Part shown: piece after piece, positions 25,317-34,533 of the stretch
Layout of the letters: each line of letters begins with the position of its first letter
Position numbering within the stretch: position 1 is the stretch's first letter
Source of the DNA: Desulfocapsaceae bacterium
Lineage (GTDB): Bacteria > Desulfobacterota > Desulfobulbia > Desulfobulbales > Desulfocapsaceae
Length of the DNA stretch: 40,666 bases
Assembly: GCA_030653035.1 (NCBI GenBank)
Contig: JAUSAB010000065.1
Span: 1 to 40,666 of the forward strand
Direction of reading: 5' to 3'
Translations under genes and position numbers: made by a program
The notes under the pieces: generated by a model
What the model was told of the DNA's origin: nothing
Database searches by the model: none
What the model saw: only the letters and a program-made list of their open reading frames with translations

Positions 25317-26489
25317 TTACGCCGCCGTTAGTTTGTCCCGGCCCTCTTCGCCCGCCGGCAGGGTCACCCTGATGCACGTTCGGCCCGCGACCGACGTGTC
25401 AAGGGATATAGTCCCTCTTTGTGTCTGTGCGATCAGTTTGGCCGAATATGTGCCGAGCCCGGTGCCATCCTGTTTTCCTGCGGTCACAAACTTGTCGAAA
25501 AAGCGTTTGCGAATTTCCTCGGGAACCTCCCCGCCATTGTCGATTGATATGGTTACATCAGTCCTGCGATCAAATCCTATGTTGATCATATCATCGTGTG
25601 GCGACGCCTCGACACCATTTCTGACCAGATTTGAGAACATTGAATGACAAAAGAGGCTTTCCGCCATTGCCATGACCTCCTGTCCTTCCATTGGAAGCTG
25701 GTTGTCCACTCGGAGAGCGACCTGAAGGTTCTTGGCGGTTACCATCGGCGCCACCTCGTCCAGCACCCGGAGCATGACCGAGAGGATGTCTACCGGCTCG
25801 GGCCGGAAATCGTAACTGCCGTCCTCCATCTTGAAGCGATCGAGTGATCTATTGATCATCTCCAGCATCTTGTATCCCGCTTTCTCAATCGTCTTGACCA
25901 GATTTCGCTGAGAATCGGTGAATTCACACTTTTTCAACAGCAGATGGGGCACACCGATAATAACGTTGAGCGGACCTTTCAGATCGTGATGGGTGATCTG
26001 TTCGACGAACTCGCGCAGGCGCGCAGCCTCGATGAGTTGACGGTTCTGTTCCTCCAGACATCGACGAGCTTGAAGCAACCCCAAGTGCAGTTTAACCCTG
26101 AAGTGCAGGGTGGTGGGGTTGATCGGTTTGCGGATGAAATCTGCCGCCCCCAGACTCAGGCCATGATTCTCGCTTTCCACGTCTTCAAGGGCGGTCAGGA
26201 AGATCACGGGAATGGAGCGTGTCTCTTCCCTCTCCTTCAGGCGGGCGCACACCTGATAGCCGTCCATCTCGGGCATGACGATGTCGAGAAGAATCAGGTC
26301 CGGCATCGGTGTCGTCGTAGCCAGTTGCAGGGCTCTAACGCCGTTACGCGCCGCAATAACCGTGTAGTCGTCTTTAAGGGCTTCAAAAAGAATCCCAAGG
26401 TTCTCCGGCGCGTCGTCCACTACCAGTATCAGAGACTTCTCCCCTGAAGTCAGAGTCTTCGGGGGTAAAGGGTTCTTGTTGTCAGGCAT
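25317..26489 (-). CDS. REC-histidine kinase
   Basis: This is a 390-residue protein. The N-terminal receiver (about 18-140) has Asp69 in LLDIVMPEMDG and Lys121. A short coiled linker leads to HisKA, with His168 in HHDLKGPLNV. The HATPase_c domain is about 260-385 (N-box LVRNGVEAS, GTGLGTYSAK). It has no input PAS or membrane segment; the receiver itself is the input, so it is likely to be switched by phosphate from another kinase. It starts three bases after the stop of the 1348-residue hybrid kinase, an exact parallel to the kinase-REC-sigma-54 pair at 13992-19888. Output partner is unknown. Confidence 0.9.
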   Translation of the reverse strand: MPDNKNPLPPKTLTSGEKSLILVVDDAPENLGILFEALKDDYTVIAARNGVRALQLATTTPMPDLILLDIVMPEMDGYQVCARLKEREETRSIPVIFLTALEDVESENHGLSLGAADFIRKPINPTTLHFRVKLHLGLLQARRCLEEQNRQLIEAARLREFVEQITHHDLKGPLNVIIGVPHLLLKKCEFTDSQRNLVKTIEKAGYKMLEMINRSLDRFKMEDGSYDFRPEPVDILSVMLRVLDEVAPMVTAKNLQVALRVDNQLPMEGQEVMAMAESLFCHSMFSNLVRNGVEASPHDDMINIGFDRRTDVTISIDNGGEVPEEIRKRFFDKFVTAGKQDGTGLGTYSAKLIAQTQRGTISLDTSVAGRTCIRVTLPAGEEGRDKLTAA

Positions 26490-26492
26490 CGT

Positions 26493-29400
26493 TCAGGTCT
26501 CCGTTGTCGTGGTTGGTAGGTCGTTCAGGATCTCCGCGATGGTCTGCCGGGCAAGTTCAGTGTCGAAGTCCGCTACCTCCTGACGCAGACGCCGATACTT
26601 TGTTGCCAGTGATGATTGCTCCAGATCCGCGCCGATAAAGTTGAGACAGCTGATTGCCGCCGCCAGATCCTGACCCAGCAACTCTGCTGCCTGATCGAGG
26701 GCCTGCCGTGTCTGGGCCGGATCGGCGGGTGGCCGGGATACCGTCAGCTTGATTTCCTTGTGGTGGTGGGCGAAGTAGGCGCCAAGTTCGGCCAGTACCA
26801 GGGCAAGACAGGGCTTAAAAGAGTCGAATGCCGCTCGGACCGCCGCCGGTTCCACACCAAGGCCATTGCTGACAGCCTCTCGGGCGGCCCGCTCCAGGTC
26901 CGCTGCCGTCGAAGCGAGGGCGTCGGCGCCAAGATTGGCAGCCACTCCCCTGACGCCATGAACCAACTGGCGAACCTGATCAAACTGTCCCCCCACGATC
27001 GCCTGATCCAGCGTGGCCGCGACTTCTCCATTCTTGGTGAGGAAGGATTCGAGCAGCGAAACATAAAGCTCGACATTGCCGCGAACTCGGGATAGACCGG
27101 TCACGGTGTCAATACCCTCAATGCGTAAGGAAGGTGTACCGGCAACCGGCTCGTCGTGCGGATGATTCGGCGCCTGCCGGCCAAGACAGTGGGCCAGCGT
27201 CGCGTAGAGGTGGGCCGGATCGAACGGCTTGGGGATATGGTCATTCATGCCGGCTGCGAGGCACTTTTCGCGGTCGCCGGTCATGGCGTTGGCGGTCATG
27301 GCAATGATCGGCAGAGAGGCGAAGCGCGGCTGTGCCCGTATCGCCCGCGATGCCTCATAGCCGTCCATTCCCGGCATCTGTACGTCCATCAGCACGGCAT
27401 TGAAGGCAGTATCATCCAGGGCAAGGAGCTCCAGGGCCTCGTGGCCGTTGCCGGCGGTGACGACGGTGGCTCCCTCCCGTTCGAGAAGGGTGCGGGCGAC
27501 TTCCTGATTGATGTAATTGTCCTCGACGAGAAGAATCCGGATGTCGATCAGGCTTGCCGATGACGGATCGTAGACCGGATTAGTGGCGCTGCGTGGTTGG
27601 TAACCAAGGGCAGTCGCCACTGCATCGAACAGCATCGACGGAGTTAACGGTTTGCTCAAGGTGGTGACTAATCCGGTGCCCACCAGGTCCCGTAAATCAT
27701 CGCCCAAGTGGAAGCCATTGGTCAGGACCACGATCTGGGCGGCCGGATCGGTGGTCGCCCCCAGACGGAAGATGGCATCCGGTCCGTCCAGTCCCGGCAG
27801 CCGCCAGTCGAGCAGCACGATACCGAAAGGCGTCCCCTCAGTTGCCATGTAAACCATCAGCTCCAAGCCGTCAGCGAAATTGGCCGTGGCCGTGCACCGC
27901 CAGCCGAAGCTCTTGGCATAGGCGCACAGACTGTCTGTGGCCATTACGCAATCGTCGATTATAAGAAGCCGAAGGTCGCGCAACGCCGCGGCGCAGTGCA
28001 GAAAAACATCATCATGGTCATATTCCGCCGACGTGCGGGCAAAGCTGGCGGTGAAGGAAAAGATGCTGCCCTTGCCGAGTTCGCTTTCGACTTCGATCGT
28101 GCCGCCCATCAGGGTTGCGAGGCGGCTGCAGATGGCGAGTCCAAGGCCGGTGCCGCCATAACGCCGGGTGGTGGAGTTGTCCGCCTGACTGAATTCGAGG
28201 AACAGTCGGGATATCTGTTCCTCGCTCATACCGATGCCGGTATCGCGTACCAGAAAACGCAGGATTGCCCGCTGGTCGTCCACCTCGACCGGCTCGACAT
28301 GCACGCTCACCTCACCCTGGTCTGTGAACTTGACGGCATTACCGACCAGGTTGATCAACATCTGACGAAGGCGCTGGTCGTCGCCGATCAGGGTGGTCGG
28401 CAGAGTGGGCGCTATCGAGAACAAAATCTCGATATCCTTGGCCTGGCCTGTCCCACCAATGATGGTGGCGAGGTCGTGCAGGACTGTATCCATCCTGAAC
28501 GGCACGGGGCTCAACTCCAGCTTTCCGGCCTCCATTTTCGAAAAGTCGAGAATATCGTTAATAATAGTCAGTAACAACTTTGACGATGCCAGTATTTTCA
28601 TGAGGTAATCGCGTTGCCGAAGTGAAAGTTCGGTGCCCACCAGTAAGTGGGCCAGGCCGATAATGGCGTTCATCGGCGTGCGGATCTCGTGGCTCATCGT
28701 GGCGAAAAATCCCGATTTGGCGAAATTGGCTTTTTCGGCCACGATCCTGGCGTTCTCCAGCTCGACATTTGTTTCCTGCAGCGCCTGGTCAAGACGTTTG
28801 CGCTCAGTGACGTCGCGCGCGGCGGCGAACACCCCCTGCAGATTCCTGTCTCGGTCGTAGAAGGTGGTCGCATTGTAGGACACCACTGTTTCCTTGCCGT
28901 CCCAGGCCCGTGCGGTAAGCTCATAGTCGGTGATTTTCTTTGCGTTCAGCACCAGTTTGATGGCCGCCTCGGCCAGCTCCGGATCGGTGAAGTATTTCTT
29001 GAACGGCGCGCCGATCAGCTCGTCCCGAGTGTAATTGGTGAGCGCTTCCATCTGCTTGTTGACGTCGGTAATGATGCCGGACGGATCAGTAGTTATCAGC
29101 GCGTCGATGTTCGATTCGAAAAGAGAGCGCGTGTAGAACTGGAAGTCGCGCAGACGCTGATCGAGTTTCTTCTGTTCTTCTTCGACCTGCTTGCGTGCGG
29201 TATTGTCAGTTCCGATCAACAGGTAGCCGATGATAGCGTCTTGATCGTCGCGCAGGGCCGTGACCGATACCACCGCCGGGAAGCGACTGCCGTCCTTGCG
29301 GATGTAGGTCAGCTCGTAGATGTCCTCGATACCGCGTGAGGCCTTGAACACCAGGGCCTCGAATCCCGGCGTAATCGGAGTTCCGAGTTCTACGCTCAAG

Positions 29401-30539
29401 GCCTCAGCCCGTGCGATTACTTCCTGCGAGTCTGAAATGTCGGCCGGGGTGATCTTGTTCATCACGTCTGCGGCCGCGTAGCCCAGCATGCGTTCGGCGC
29501 CGACGTTGAAGATCTGAATGACACCCCTGGCGTCAGTGGCGATACTCGAGAAATTGGCGCTGTTGAAAATCGCTTTCTGCAAGGCTCCCGCTTTAAGGAG
29601 CGCCTCTTCCGCTTGCTTGCGCGCGGTGTTATCGGTGCCGATCAACAGGTAACCAATGATGGCATCTTGATCGTCACGCAGGGCCGTTACCGACACCACC
29701 GCCGGGAAGCGACTGCCGTCCTTGCGGCTGTAGGTCAATTCATAGATGTCCTCGATGCCGCGTGAGGCCTTGAAAACCAAGGCCTCAAATCCCGGCGTAA
29801 TCGGGGTTCCGAGTTCGGCGCTCAAGGCCTTGGCCCGTGCGATTACTTCCTGCGGGTCGGATATTTCCGCCGGGGTGATTTTGTTCATCACTTCATCGGC
29901 CGCGTAGCCCAGCATGCGTTCGGCGCCGACGTTGAAGATCTGAATGACGCCCTTGGCGTCAGTGGCAATACTTGAGAAATTAGCACTGTTGAAAATTGCG
30001 TTCTGCAAGGCACCCGCTTTAAGAAGCGCCTCTTCGGCCTGCTTGCGTGCGGTGTTGTCAGTGCCGATCAGCAGGTAGCCGATAATTCTATTCTGCTTGT
30101 CACGCAGGGCCGTGACCGATACCACCGCCGGGAAGCGACTGCCGTCCTTGCGGATGTAGGTCAGCTCGTAGATGTCCTCGATACCGCGTGAGGCCTTGAA
30201 TACTAAGGCCTCGAATCCCGGCGTAATCGGGGTTCCGAGTTCGACGCTCAAGGCCTCGGCCCGTGCGATTACTTCCTGCGAGTCTGAAATATCCGCCGGG
30301 GTGATTTTGTTCATCACTTCATCGGCCGCGTAGCCCAGCATGCGTTCGGCGCCGACGTTGAAGATCTGAATGACGCCCTTGGCGTCAGTGGCAATACTGG
30401 AAAAGTTGGCGCTATTGAAAATCGCATTTTGCAAGGCCCCGGTTTTAAGGAGAGCCTCCTGGCGTTGGATCTCGGTGATGTCTTCCACTTTGTCTGCGGA
30501 AGTGTTGAGAATGACAGGATTAGCTGTTTTTTTTGACAA
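26493..30539 (-). CDS. Hybrid histidine kinase with tandem PAS copies, two REC and HPt
   Basis: In this 1348-residue sensor, three tandem PAS-PAC modules with an exact 142-residue period (about 29-170, 171-312, 313-454) are followed by a different PAS (about 465-582). HisKA has His617 ([12 protein letters not shown]), then HATPase_c (GTGLGL about 796-801). An atypical REC1 (Asp911 in [11 protein letters not shown], Lys963) is followed by REC2 (Asp1052, Lys1104) and an HPt domain with His1194 ([14 protein letters not shown]). It is cytoplasmic, with no transmembrane helix. The start is TTG 30539 preceded by AGAGGAG. It resembles the 1457-residue kinase closely in its module copy, fourth PAS and kinase core. 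The coupled REC-kinase at 25317 is the likely next relay step. Confidence 0.92.
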   Translation of the reverse strand: MSKKTANPVILNTSADKVEDITEIQRQEALLKTGALQNAIFNSANFSSIATDAKGVIQIFNVGAERMLGYAADEVMNKITPADISDSQEVIARAEALSVELGTPITPGFEALVFKASRGIEDIYELTYIRKDGSRFPAVVSVTALRDKQNRIIGYLLIGTDNTARKQAEEALLKAGALQNAIFNSANFSSIATDAKGVIQIFNVGAERMLGYAADEVMNKITPAEISDPQEVIARAKALSAELGTPITPGFEALVFKASRGIEDIYELTYSRKDGSRFPAVVSVTALRDDQDAIIGYLLIGTDNTARKQAEEALLKAGALQKAIFNSANFSSIATDARGVIQIFNVGAERMLGYAAADVMNKITPADISDSQEVIARAEALSVELGTPITPGFEALVFKASRGIEDIYELTYIRKDGSRFPAVVSVTALRDDQDAIIGYLLIGTDNTARKQVEEEQKKLDQRLRDFQFYTRSLFESNIDALITTDPSGIITDVNKQMEALTNYTRDELIGAPFKKYFTDPELAEAAIKLVLNAKKITDYELTARAWDGKETVVSYNATTFYDRDRNLQGVFAAARDVTERKRLDQALQETNVELENARIVAEKANFAKSGFFATMSHEIRTPMNAIIGLAHLLVGTELSLRQRDYLMKILASSKLLLTIINDILDFSKMEAGKLELSPVPFRMDTVLHDLATIIGGTGQAKDIEILFSIAPTLPTTLIGDDQRLRQMLINLVGNAVKFTDQGEVSVHVEPVEVDDQRAILRFLVRDTGIGMSEEQISRLFLEFSQADNSTTRRYGGTGLGLAICSRLATLMGGTIEVESELGKGSIFSFTASFARTSAEYDHDDVFLHCAAALRDLRLLIIDDCVMATDSLCAYAKSFGWRCTATANFADGLELMVYMATEGTPFGIVLLDWRLPGLDGPDAIFRLGATTDPAAQIVVLTNGFHLGDDLRDLVGTGLVTTLSKPLTPSMLFDAVATALGYQPRSATNPVYDPSSASLIDIRILLVEDNYINQEVARTLLEREGATVVTAGNGHEALELLALDDTAFNAVLMDVQMPGMDGYEASRAIRAQPRFASLPIIAMTANAMTGDREKCLAAGMNDHIPKPFDPAHLYATLAHCLGRQAPNHPHDEPVAGTPSLRIEGIDTVTGLSRVRGNVELYVSLLESFLTKNGEVAATLDQAIVGGQFDQVRQLVHGVRGVAANLGADALASTAADLERAAREAVSNGLGVEPAAVRAAFDSFKPCLALVLAELGAYFAHHHKEIKLTVSRPPADPAQTRQALDQAAELLGQDLAAAISCLNFIGADLEQSSLATKYRRLRQEVADFDTELARQTIAEILNDLPTTTTET
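29178..30455 (-). repeat. Three tandem 426-bp PAS-coding repeats
   Basis: The segments 30030-30455, 29604-30029 and 29178-29603 each encode one 142-residue PAS-PAC module ([20 protein letters not shown] to GTDNTARKQ). Within this set the products differ at only a few positions. The same module, slightly more diverged, is encoded twice in the neighbouring kinase gene (19430-19852 and 18161-18583). This is recent intragenic tandem duplication or gene conversion. Confidence 0.85.
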
Positions 30540-30629
30540 GGATTCTTTCTCCTCTGTCAGATTTTGGAGGGAGGGAAATGGCCTGTTTTCGGTATACGCT
30601 TTTCATAGTCATGAGGTGGTTCCAATGAA

Positions 30630-31196
30630 CTACGTGTATTCAGCCGCGATCTTCTTCTCTGTCAAATCCGCCAGCAACTTGAGTTGTTTCGTCTGGATGG
30701 CCAGGAGTTCGTCCCACTGACTCTCTCGCAATAAATCCATTTTCTCATGCAGCAGGATGATTTCAAGCTCTGCCTTCAGATTGACTTCGTAATCATGCTC
30801 CGCATTGAGCCGGTCTTTTTCTGCCTGCCTGTTCTGCGACATCAAAATGATAGGTGCCTGAATGGCGGCCAGCATTGAGAGAAAGAGGTTGAGTAGAATA
30901 TAAGGATAGGGATCAAAAGCCTTATCGTGCTTAATCAGGATGAACGAATTCAAGCCAATCCAGACAACCATGATTGCCGCAAAGATAGTTATGAATGTCC
31001 ATGAGCCTCCGAAAGTCGCAACCGCATCTGCTGCGCGCTGACCCAGAGTTGGCTTTGCCTCAGACTCCCTGGCAATGTTTCTGGCAATGTGCTTGCGTCC
31101 CGCAATATGCTGAACAACCTTCTTGGTAAGCTCGTCCAAAGATGACAAGGGTACGCCAAGAAGTTTTTCAGCAATGTCTTCAGGTTTATTTTTCAT
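30630..31196 (-). CDS. DUF1003 membrane protein
   Basis: This 188-residue protein has two transmembrane helices (about 68-87 and 99-119), the DUF1003 hallmark. Between and after them are conserved DPYPYILLNLFLSMLAAIQAP and the post-membrane QNRQAEKDRLNAEHDYEVNL. A cytoplasmic coiled-coil tail runs to the end. The N-terminal 45 residues are soluble. The biochemical role is not known to me. It follows the 683-residue kinase gene by 80 bp on the same strand and precedes the 1348-residue kinase by 90 bp, so it may be part of a signalling operon. No clear Shine-Dalgarno sequence precedes the ATG. Confidence 0.88.
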   Translation of the reverse strand: MKNKPEDIAEKLLGVPLSSLDELTKKVVQHIAGRKHIARNIARESEAKPTLGQRAADAVATFGGSWTFITIFAAIMVVWIGLNSFILIKHDKAFDPYPYILLNLFLSMLAAIQAPIILMSQNRQAEKDRLNAEHDYEVNLKAELEIILLHEKMDLLRESQWDELLAIQTKQLKLLADLTEKKIAAEYT

Positions 31197-31276
31197 GTCT
31201 TAAGGTGGTTATCCGTTTTCAGGATGACATAATTGCCACGATCTGGCACGTCTTTACAAAGCACCAGGCGCCGCAC

Positions 31277-33295
31277 TCAGCTCTTCTTGCTGCCAATCTC
31301 CATTTCAACTTCTTTCAGTGCCTGCCGTACTTTGACGGCCAGGTCCCGCAACGAAAATGGCTTCTGGAGGAAGTTCACACTCTTATCCAGTACCCCACGG
31401 TGGGCGATTACATCGGCTGTATAGCCGGACATGAACAGACTTTTCATGCTGGGGTAAAGAGAGTGTAATCGTACTGCCAGATCTCGTCCGTTCATGTTCG
31501 GCATGACGACGTCGGTGAGGAGAAGCTGTATCTCACCCGCGTGTTCCTCGGCCATCCTGATGGCCTCGCCCGGCCTGTCCGTAGCCAGCACCAGATATCC
31601 TAATTGTTCCAGCATTATTTTACCCATACTCAGAATCGCCGGTTCGTCCTCCACCAACAGCACTGTCTCACCACGGCTCAGAGGGATTTCCGCTGCCTTT
31701 TCCCGCGACATATCAGAAGCTGGCCCAACATGCCGGGACAGGTAAATTCTGAAGGTTGTTCCTATTCCCGGCTCACTGTAGACGTTGATAAATCCGTTGT
31801 TCTGCTTAACAATACCATAAACCATGGCGAGCCCCAGACCGGTCCCCTTGCCTATCTCTTTGCTCGTAAAAAACGGTTCGAAAATCTGGTCGATGGTCTC
31901 CTTGTCCATGCCGCAGCCATCGTCGCTTACAGCCAGCAACGCATACTCTCCTGCGATAAACCCTGGATGATCAACGCAGTAGGTCTCATCGAAGACAGCA
32001 TTTCCCGTTTCAATCGTGACCTTGCCGACGTCGGCAATGGCATCCCTGGCGTTGACACAAAGATTGGCCAGCAGCTGATCAACCTGGACAGGGTCCATCT
32101 TGACCTGATACAGGTCTGCTGTGGGCATCCAGGCCAGATCGATATCCTCGCCGATGAGTCTTTTAATCATCTTGAGCATACTCCCCACTGCCCGGTTCAA
32201 GTCAAGCACCACAGGAATAATTGTCTGCTTGCGGGCAAAGGCCAGTAATTGCCGGGTCATATCCGCAGAACGGTCTGCAGCCTTGATGATTTCCTCAAGA
32301 TTGGTACGCAGCGACTGGCCCGAATCGACTTTGAGTAAAGCTAATTCCGCATACCCGAGGATCACGCTGAGCATATTGTTGAAATCATGGGCCACACCTC
32401 CCGCCAGCAGACCCACTGCTTCCATCTTCTGGGCCTGTTGATACTGGGCCGCCAGCCGGAGATGGTCGGTAATGTCCCGTTGGACGGACACGTAGTTCGT
32501 GATCTGACCCAGGGCATCGCGCACCGGTGAAATCGTCGCCTCCTCGGTATAGAGAGACCCGTCTTTACGCTTGTTGACCATCCGGCCCGTCCAGGTTTTA
32601 CCATTGGAGATGGTATCCCAAAGGTTACGGTAAAAGAGTTCATCCTGCTTCCCACTCTTGAGGATGCGCGGATTCTGGCCGACAACCTCCCTGCCGCGGT
32701 AGCCGGTCACTTGTTTGAAGGCCGGGTTGACGTACTGGATGATCCCCTGGGCATCGGTCATGACAATGGCCTCTCCGACCTGCTCAATGGCCGCCATCAA
32801 CCGTATGCGCTCGGCCTTGGCCCGCTTGTGGGCGGTGATATCTCGGATGTTGCACTGGATCACCTTACTGTGGTCCACCAGATAGACATTACTGACAAAC
32901 TCGACAGCGACGGGTTGCCCATTTTTGGTTTCCAGCGGCAAATCCTCGTAGCGGATATATTCGTTCTCCTGCAGAAGATTAAAGGCGTCCTTGGAGGCGG
33001 CAATATCTTTGAACGCTCCGATTTCCCAGATATATTTCCCACAGAATTCATCATAAGAATAGCCGAGCAACTGCATCAGAAAAGGATTGACATCAACCAC
33101 CTTGCCCGTATCGGCATCAAGGATCAGGATACCATCCTTGGCTGATTCAAAGAGTCGTCGATAGCGCTTCTCGGAATCTTGCAACGCCTCCCCTATCCTC
33201 TCTTGTTTCCGCAATTCCTCTTCCCGCAGCGTGATTCGCTGATGCAGTTCATCGTTGGCAAAGAGAAATTGGGTTTCCACATTTATGTCTGACAT
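31277..33295 (-). CDS. PAS-PAS hybrid histidine kinase with C-terminal REC
   Basis: From ATG 33295 this is 672 residues; an upstream ATG at 33328 gives 683, and numbering here uses the longer form. PAS1 is about 55-170, PAS2 about 175-290 with a NifL/PAC-like [16 protein letters not shown] segment. HisKA has His314 in [11 protein letters not shown], the type seen in NtrB-like hybrid kinases, and HATPase_c includes [18 protein letters not shown]. The C-terminal receiver has Asp606 in [12 protein letters not shown] and ends with [12 protein letters not shown]. The shorter start has GAGG about 8 bases upstream. It is cytoplasmic with no membrane segment. Probable partner regulators are not adjacent. 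Confidence 0.9.
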   Translation of the reverse strand: MSDINVETQFLFANDELHQRITLREEELRKQERIGEALQDSEKRYRRLFESAKDGILILDADTGKVVDVNPFLMQLLGYSYDEFCGKYIWEIGAFKDIAASKDAFNLLQENEYIRYEDLPLETKNGQPVAVEFVSNVYLVDHSKVIQCNIRDITAHKRAKAERIRLMAAIEQVGEAIVMTDAQGIIQYVNPAFKQVTGYRGREVVGQNPRILKSGKQDELFYRNLWDTISNGKTWTGRMVNKRKDGSLYTEEATISPVRDALGQITNYVSVQRDITDHLRLAAQYQQAQKMEAVGLLAGGVAHDFNNMLSVILGYAELALLKVDSGQSLRTNLEEIIKAADRSADMTRQLLAFARKQTIIPVVLDLNRAVGSMLKMIKRLIGEDIDLAWMPTADLYQVKMDPVQVDQLLANLCVNARDAIADVGKVTIETGNAVFDETYCVDHPGFIAGEYALLAVSDDGCGMDKETIDQIFEPFFTSKEIGKGTGLGLAMVYGIVKQNNGFINVYSEPGIGTTFRIYLSRHVGPASDMSREKAAEIPLSRGETVLLVEDEPAILSMGKIMLEQLGYLVLATDRPGEAIRMAEEHAGEIQLLLTDVVMPNMNGRDLAVRLHSLYPSMKSLFMSGYTADVIAHRGVLDKSVNFLQKPFSLRDLAVKVRQALKEVEMEIGSKKS

Positions 33296-33432
33296 AGCCA
33301 TAACCTCAACACATTTATCTGACGGCAAACGGCAATAAATACGGGAACAATATATCTGTTCCTCCCCACTATTCTTTCTTTTACCGGGTAGTTGCCGCGA
33401 TCAGTCGAACACTGTTTCATCCACCAACGATG

Positions 33433-33463
33433 AAAAGCCCGCAGGGCAATTCCCTGCAGGCTT
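33433..33463 (-). terminator. Rho-independent terminator of the Thr-rich secreted gene
   Basis: On the minus strand AAGCCTGCAGGG pairs with CCCTGCGGGCTT (one G-U pair) around a GAATTG-type loop and runs into TTTT. It lies 27 bp past the stop at 33490. Confidence 0.85.
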
Positions 33464-33489
33464 AGGAACTTTGTCCTGGCTCGACCACC

Positions 33490-33894
33490 TTATTTAGTCT
33501 CGATCGTCCTCGTTGTGGTGCTGGTCCGCTCTTCGACCGCTGGTTTTTCAATCGTTCTCGTCGTGGTTTTCCGTACTACCACTTTGTTGGCAATCATGCG
33601 ATCACCTTCACGGGTGTAGTAAACCGTCACCGGCAGACCCGATTTAACGGTCTCGATGGAGACAGGATTCCCCATATCGTCAACGTAGGTTGTACTTTTC
33701 GTAGAGTTGTACTGTATCGGGGATGAGCTGGTTTCCGACCTCACCACTATGTTATCAGGGCTAAACTCGCTGATCGTCCCCGCAGTTTCTGTTGTCGTAC
33801 TTGTGTTGACTGTTGTTATTGCCTGTTGGGCAAAGACCGCGCAGGGCATAACCAGAACGGCCAGTGTGAATACAAATGGTATTACTTTTTTCAT
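33490..33894 (-). CDS. Small secreted protein with Thr-rich tail
   Basis: This 134-residue protein has a signal peptide (1-22, cleavage AVFA-Q). The core (about 40-105) is beta-rich: TISEFSPDNIVVRSETSSSP, YVDDMGNPVSIETV, LPVTVYYTREGDRMIANKVV. The C-terminal tail carries a repeated TTTRTIE motif (KTTTRTIEKP and TTTRTIETK), with the sequence PAVEERT between. It begins after a GGAG-type site. A related tail is found in the lipoprotein at 34046. The family is not known to me by function. It is probably periplasmic, in the envelope-stress context of the cluster. Confidence 0.75.
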   Translation of the reverse strand: MKKVIPFVFTLAVLVMPCAVFAQQAITTVNTSTTTETAGTISEFSPDNIVVRSETSSSPIQYNSTKSTTYVDDMGNPVSIETVKSGLPVTVYYTREGDRMIANKVVVRKTTTRTIEKPAVEERTSTTTRTIETK

Positions 33895-34045
33895 GACTTT
33901 CTCCTTTGTTTGTGAAATTCCTCACTATCGCCTCGTACACTTCAACACCAAAAAACTGCTCTCTGATGATGTTTTCCATATAATTGAATCCCGCAGAGCC
34001 ATTGCCTGTAAGCTGCTGAACTTTGACCAGGCTTAACTCGATCAA

Positions 34046-34225
34046 TTATTTCCTTTCAGTCGTGGTGGTGGTGGTCTGTATCTCTTCAGTTACAGGCCTT
34101 TCAATCGTCGTTGTTGTTTTCTTAATCACCTCTCCCTTACTTTCGTGTTTGTTTGAACAGGCCGCAAGAGGAGCAACCAACAGAAGAAGGACCAAATAGG
34201 GGATAAAGACATTTCTCTTTTTCAT
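34046..34225 (-). CDS. 59-residue lipoprotein with Thr-rich tail
   Basis: The start ATG 34225 gives MKKRNVFIPYLVLLLLVAPL, then AAC, a lipobox with Cys at about 23 (LAAC), then SNKHESKGEVIKKTTTTIER and a tail rich in Thr (QTTTTTTERK). It is a predicted lipid-anchored protein. The tail TTTTIERPVTEE resembles that of the neighbouring protein at 33490. A sigma-54 promoter (34339-34354) lies 114 bp upstream, giving a leader of about 100 nt. Function unknown. The next gene leftward starts at 33894 in the same direction, so they may be co-expressed. Confidence 0.8.
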   Translation of the reverse strand: MKKRNVFIPYLVLLLLVAPLAACSNKHESKGEVIKKTTTTIERPVTEEIQTTTTTTERK

Positions 34226-34338
34226 AGCGGTTAATCCTCTCTATAAATTTGTAGTAAAAAAATTAACTGAAGAACCAAAGAAAACAATAGGCTCATCAGT
34301 CGCCTTAACAGATACTTCTTGTTCAGCACTGTTATAAG

Positions 34339-34354
34339 TGCAGTTTTTGTGCCA
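34339..34354 (-). promoter_or_regulatory. Sigma-54 (-24/-12) promoter of the small lipoprotein
   Basis: Minus-strand sequence TGGCACAAAAACTGCA has -24 TGGCAC and -12 CTGCA with the correct spacing (GG to GC 10 bp apart); the only departure from consensus is C for the first T of TTGCA. It is the second such promoter in the window, and both precede small lipoprotein genes. Confidence 0.7.
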
Positions 34355-34446
34355 TGCTGCCAACACGCATTACCACATCATCATCATCCTGATTTTCATG
34401 AGGAAATTGGTCGAAATGTTTGTGAAAGGAAGTTGCTGACGGCCAT

Positions 34447-34490
34447 AAAAAAGGGGTTGCATGTAACCGATGGTCACATATAACCCCTTT
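34447..34490 (-). terminator. Cardiolipin synthase terminator, palindrome copy 2
   Basis: The 41-bp palindrome 34450-34490 has arms AAAGGGGTTGCATGTAACC and its complement with 16 of 19 matches around a GAT centre. On the minus strand it runs into TTTTTT (34452-34447). It ends transcription from the gene at 34534. Its core sequence GGTTGCATGTAACC with a matching ATATAACCC arm reappears at 4026-4056. Confidence 0.85.
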
Positions 34491-34533
34491 CCCGCTCTCT
34501 CTGGTTCCGAGGAAATCATATGAGGCGAATACT

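Noticed and set aside
34461-34478. CRP/FNR-like TGTAA-TCACA site
   Set aside because: The half-sites are 7 bp apart instead of 6, and the sequence is fully explained by the terminator palindrome.
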